The notes under the pieces: model-generated
What the model was told of the DNA's origin: nothing
Seen by the model: the letters and a program-made list of their open reading frames with translations, nothing else
Database searches by the model: none
Source: Ruminococcaceae bacterium UBA7067
GTDB taxonomy: Bacteria; Bacillota; Clostridia; Oscillospirales; Acutalibacteraceae
DNA: 7,538 nucleotides
Direction: 5' to 3'
Assembly: GCA_002493755.1 (NCBI GenBank)
Contig: DKZT01000066.1
Location: 1 to 7,538 of the forward strand
Shown: positions 5,135 through 7,538 of the stretch, piece by piece
How positions within the stretch are numbered: the stretch's first letter is position 1
How the letters are laid out: every line of letters starts with the position of its first letter
Position numbers and translations under genes: made by a program

Positions 5135-6481
5135 TCAGAATCCCATTCCTTTGAGCCTGCTCACAAGCTGAACATAAAACTCTCTTACATCAAATCCGGG
5201 TATATTCTCACGGTTTAAATCAACCATATCTCCGTGAGATATACCCCTTTTTCCTTTTACGGTGAGGAATTGAAAATTATTTCCCCAGCTTTGTGACTGC
5301 TCCGGCACAAGTCCATCGTTCGGTCCGTCAAAATATTTTACAAGCTTATATGTAAAGTTCAGCGGAAACTTGCCGTTTGAAGCTTTGTTAAGTCTTGAGC
5401 CTACGCTCTGGCAATATACGCTTTCGGGTGCTTTCATCTCAAGGTCAAGCGCTGTACAGTGGCTTGATGTAAGGTCGCGCACAGCCGAAATGAAATCGGG
5501 GTTTTGGTCGCCGAGCCTTTTCATTGAAAAATTGTAGGTGCTTTCAATACGCTTTTGTACGGGGAGAGGAGTTTTGCTTAAAAGATAATCTGCAAATTCA
5601 CAGCCGCGATGCGGAGTGTTGATTGTTGTCAGTGAGGCGACATACTGCGAAACACCGCATTTGCTTATTGCGTAGCGGCAGTCAAGACCGCCCTTTGAAT
5701 GGGCGATAATATTCACCTTTTCACAGCCTGTTTCATCAACTATCTGCTTAATTCTCGCGGCAAGCTCAAAGCCGCTGTCGGGAACCGAAGCGGCGGACTG
5801 GTGGTTGCCGTAATATATAACTGCGCCGTTGCTTATAAGCTCGGCAGGAATTCTGCCCCAGTAATTCACGAATTTGTAATCCCTGAAAAATACTCCGTGC
5901 ACGAGCAGAATGGGGTATTTTGTTCTGCATAGCTGTTGCTGTTGTCTGCTCAGATTAAGCCTTGCTTTGTCACATTCAAATTCAACCTCGTTTGATACAA
6001 TCCTGATTATGCCGAACAGAGCAAACAGGTGTGCAATAGGTATCATTCCGCACAGTAATCCTACAATGCGGTGGCGCAGTCCGAGCTGTACCGAGGTGGC
6101 ATAAACGGTTATAATTCCGTTCCAGAATAAAACTGCGAGGGTGAGAACACACACAACTGCGCTTATAACCCAGATATACCAGCGGCTCGGAAAAAGATAA
6201 AACGCGATAATAATATGATAAACCGCAGAAATAACGCTTGAGCATAAAAACAGCTTAAGACAGCTTACACCGTGATAGCAAACCCTTAACAGCAATGACG
6301 GAAATTTTCGGCGCAAAAGTGATGGCGCAAGGTTTACAAACGGAAACACAAGCGCACAGACGGGCATCAGCCACAGCATACGCAAATCCGTAATCAGCAG
6401 TGTGCAGTTTGCGCACAGGCATATGACGGCGGTTAAAAAAACAAAGTACAATATATTCAGTGCGGTGTTACATTTTTTCAT
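5135..6481 (-). CDS. Membrane-anchored alpha/beta-hydrolase, lipase-like
   Basis: This is a predicted lipase or esterase fused to a membrane domain, 448 residues. The first 165 residues hold about five hydrophobic helices (7-29, 34-55, 73-97, 101-128, 138-162). Basic loops (RRK at 57-59, RHR at 136-138) point to an inside N-terminus and a hydrolase domain outside the membrane. The hydrolase part has an oxyanion-type HG (195-196), the nucleophile elbow AHSKGG with Ser262, NTPHRG after the next strand, Asp389 in NDGLVP and His416 in SHGDMVDL. That is a full Ser-Asp-His triad arranged as in Pseudomonas/Burkholderia-type triacylglycerol lipases, where NDG and H-x-D-x-V are conserved. The substrate is unknown; lipids or other esters at the cell surface are plausible. 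ATG at 6481 overlaps the regulator's stop (ATGA), with GGAGAG 9 nt upstream. Few such fusions are familiar to me. Confidence 0.85.
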   Translation of the reverse strand: MKKCNTALNILYFVFLTAVICLCANCTLLITDLRMLWLMPVCALVFPFVNLAPSLLRRKFPSLLLRVCYHGVSCLKLFLCSSVISAVYHIIIAFYLFPSRWYIWVISAVVCVLTLAVLFWNGIITVYATSVQLGLRHRIVGLLCGMIPIAHLFALFGIIRIVSNEVEFECDKARLNLSRQQQQLCRTKYPILLVHGVFFRDYKFVNYWGRIPAELISNGAVIYYGNHQSAASVPDSGFELAARIKQIVDETGCEKVNIIAHSKGGLDCRYAISKCGVSQYVASLTTINTPHRGCEFADYLLSKTPLPVQKRIESTYNFSMKRLGDQNPDFISAVRDLTSSHCTALDLEMKAPESVYCQSVGSRLNKASNGKFPLNFTYKLVKYFDGPNDGLVPEQSQSWGNNFQFLTVKGKRGISHGDMVDLNRENIPGFDVREFYVQLVSRLKGMGF

Positions 6482-7419
6482 TCTGTAATTCTCTCCGTTG
6501 TGTCAATGTTTTCAGCCGCTGTATGCAGAAGCTCTATAAATTCAAGCTGGACATCGCTTAAGGTGTCCTTGTTTTTGTATATTATTATATCTTTGCTGAG
6601 TCCCACGTCCTTGCACGGCTTCACAACAAGGTCATAGCGCAAAAGCTCCTGCTGCGGCATAGGACTTACCCATAAATATGAGCCATAAACATTCTGCAAA
6701 AAGCTGAACTGACTGCCTCTGTCAAAAATATTGATACAGCTTTTTGGCGTAAACAGCTCCGCAGAATCGGAAAGCCTTGATTTCGGCAGAGCAGGCTCCT
6801 GCACATCGGCAAATAAAAGCTCGGTGTATGGCTCAAGCTGACTGCGGCTAATGCTCTCGGCTTCGGCAAGAGGGTGGCTTCGACTTAAAAGGAGCTGCAT
6901 TTCAAAATTGAGCAGCAGCTCAAACTGGAGTGCACTGTCACGCAGAAGATTCATATAATACTCCTCGTAAGCCTGATTGTATCGGACAATGCCAATCGAG
7001 CTGTCGCCGACAACCACATCTGTTATAGCGTCCACCGAGTTTGTTTCACGGTATTTTATATTGATACACCCGCTTTTGTTCAGGGTGTCGACAAATTTTG
7101 AAAACACATCTGATATATATGTTGCTCTCGGGCAGGATACGGCAAAGCTTACTGCACTTTGTTCATCAGGATGAAAAAGCGACTCAAGCTCCTCAAACTG
7201 AGCGAGTATGCTTTTTGCGTAGCGCAGAAACTGAATGCCTGCGTTAGTCAGCTCAACACCCTTTCCTGTTCTGTTGAAGATGGTTGCGCCGATTTCCTGC
7301 TCAAGTTCCTTAATGCTTTTGCTCAGATTCGGCTGACCGATATACAGTTTTTTTGCCGCGGCGGTGATGCTCTTTTCCTTTTCAACCTCAACTACATATT
7401 TAAGCTGCTGTAAATTCAT
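6478..7419 (-). CDS. LysR-type transcriptional regulator
   Basis: This is a DNA-binding regulator with an effector-sensing domain, 313 residues and thus of usual family length. The N-terminal winged helix-turn-helix spans about residues 1-60: MNLQQLKYVVEV, SITAAAKKLYIGQPNLSKSI (recognition helix about 29-37), then ELEQEIGATIFNRTGKGVELT. A linker helix at about 62-82 leads to a periplasmic-binding-protein-like co-inducer domain from about residue 92. AAGGGGA lies 7 nt before the ATG at 7419. Its last codon overlaps the lipase start by 4 nt, so the two form an operon and the regulator probably controls its own transcription and the lipase gene. The usual divergent target, if any, would lie beyond the right edge. 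The ligand cannot be inferred from the sequence. The family call is firm. Confidence 0.95.
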   Translation of the reverse strand: MNLQQLKYVVEVEKEKSITAAAKKLYIGQPNLSKSIKELEQEIGATIFNRTGKGVELTNAGIQFLRYAKSILAQFEELESLFHPDEQSAVSFAVSCPRATYISDVFSKFVDTLNKSGCINIKYRETNSVDAITDVVVGDSSIGIVRYNQAYEEYYMNLLRDSALQFELLLNFEMQLLLSRSHPLAEAESISRSQLEPYTELLFADVQEPALPKSRLSDSAELFTPKSCINIFDRGSQFSFLQNVYGSYLWVSPMPQQELLRYDLVVKPCKDVGLSKDIIIYKNKDTLSDVQLEFIELLHTAAENIDTTERITE

Positions 7420-7426
7420 TTCATCA

Positions 7427-7433
7427 TCCCCTT
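7427..7433 (-). promoter_or_regulatory. Ribosome binding site of the LysR gene
   Basis: AAGGGGA on the minus strand, 7 nt before the ATG at 7419, supports that start. Confidence 0.7.
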
Positions 7434-7538
7434 GTCAATTTGCATAAAATTATCAACATAATTTTTGACACTTTGATATATGATGTTGGAATGGCTGGTA
7501 TTACAAATTAATATTACCCGTTTTTTAAATAAAGTGTT
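7434..7538. promoter_or_regulatory. AT-rich upstream region of the LysR gene with weak dyads
   Basis: No clear promoter could be assigned; GATAAT on the minus strand (7454-7449) is a possible -10 without a matching -35. Inverted repeats include TATCAA (7451-7456) with TTGATA (7473-7478), TGTCAA (7434-7439) with TTGACA (7465-7470), and an imperfect dyad of GGTA (7497-7500) with TACC (7515-7518). Such dyads are where a LysR regulator would bind, but none is strong. No gene can be supported between 7420 and 7538. Confidence 0.3.

Noticed and set aside
7465..7470. TTGACA on the plus strand as a -35 element of a divergent gene
   Set aside because: At 16-18 bp downstream only GGAATG-like sequence is found, not a -10.
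7497..7526. Hairpin plus T6 run as an intrinsic terminator on the plus strand
   Set aside because: The stem is only GGTA/TACC plus mismatched AT pairs, and there is no plus-strand gene ending before it.
7483..7538. Open frame from ATG at 7483 running off the right edge on the plus strand
   Set aside because: Only 18 codons are visible, no Shine-Dalgarno precedes it, and no plus-strand promoter with a proper -10 follows the TTGACA at 7465-7470.

Overview
The window reads as a compact chromosomal stretch from a low-to-moderate GC Gram-positive anaerobe, most likely a Clostridia member of the Ruminococcaceae/Oscillospiraceae type. This is an inference from strong GGAGG-type ribosome binding sites, near-consensus sigma-A promoters, the CsoR type with an N-terminal cysteine cluster, and the gene styles. 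No RNA gene, CRISPR array, insertion sequence or phage gene is visible. All six genes appear intact.

Left part (1-1343, minus strand): a MATE-family multidrug/cation efflux transporter. It is transcribed away from the copper operon from an extended -10 promoter. A perfect 17-bp palindrome resembling a Fur/PerR-family 7-1-7 box overlaps that promoter.

Centre (1418-5124, plus strand): a three-gene copper operon. A textbook promoter (TTGACA, 17-bp spacer, TATTAT) carries a perfect GC-cored palindrome in its spacer, which is the expected CsoR operator. Next come csoR (Cu(I)-sensing repressor), then after 10 bp copA (P1B-type Cu(I)-exporting ATPase). copA has a second heavy-metal-binding domain fused at its C-terminus, and that domain has its own Shine-Dalgarno and in-frame ATG, so the gene may also yield a free CopZ-like chaperone. 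copA overlaps by 4 nt a GTG-started TtcA-family PP-loop ATPase (tRNA thiolation type, probable Fe-S enzyme). Copper sensing, copper export, copper chaperoning and a probable Fe-S/sulfur-transfer enzyme are thus placed under one copper-responsive switch.

Right part (5135-7419, minus strand): a two-gene operon of a LysR-type regulator followed, with a 4-nt ATGA overlap, by a polytopic membrane protein that ends in a Ser-Asp-His lipase/esterase domain predicted to face outwards. It converges on the copper operon with only 10 bp between stop codons and no obvious terminator. The last 119 bp are AT-rich and hold only weak dyads.

The observations most worth a second look are the internal start site for a CopZ-like domain inside copA, the translational coupling of a TtcA-like enzyme to the copper exporter, the Fur/PerR-like box on the MATE promoter, and the unusual membrane-lipase/LysR pair.
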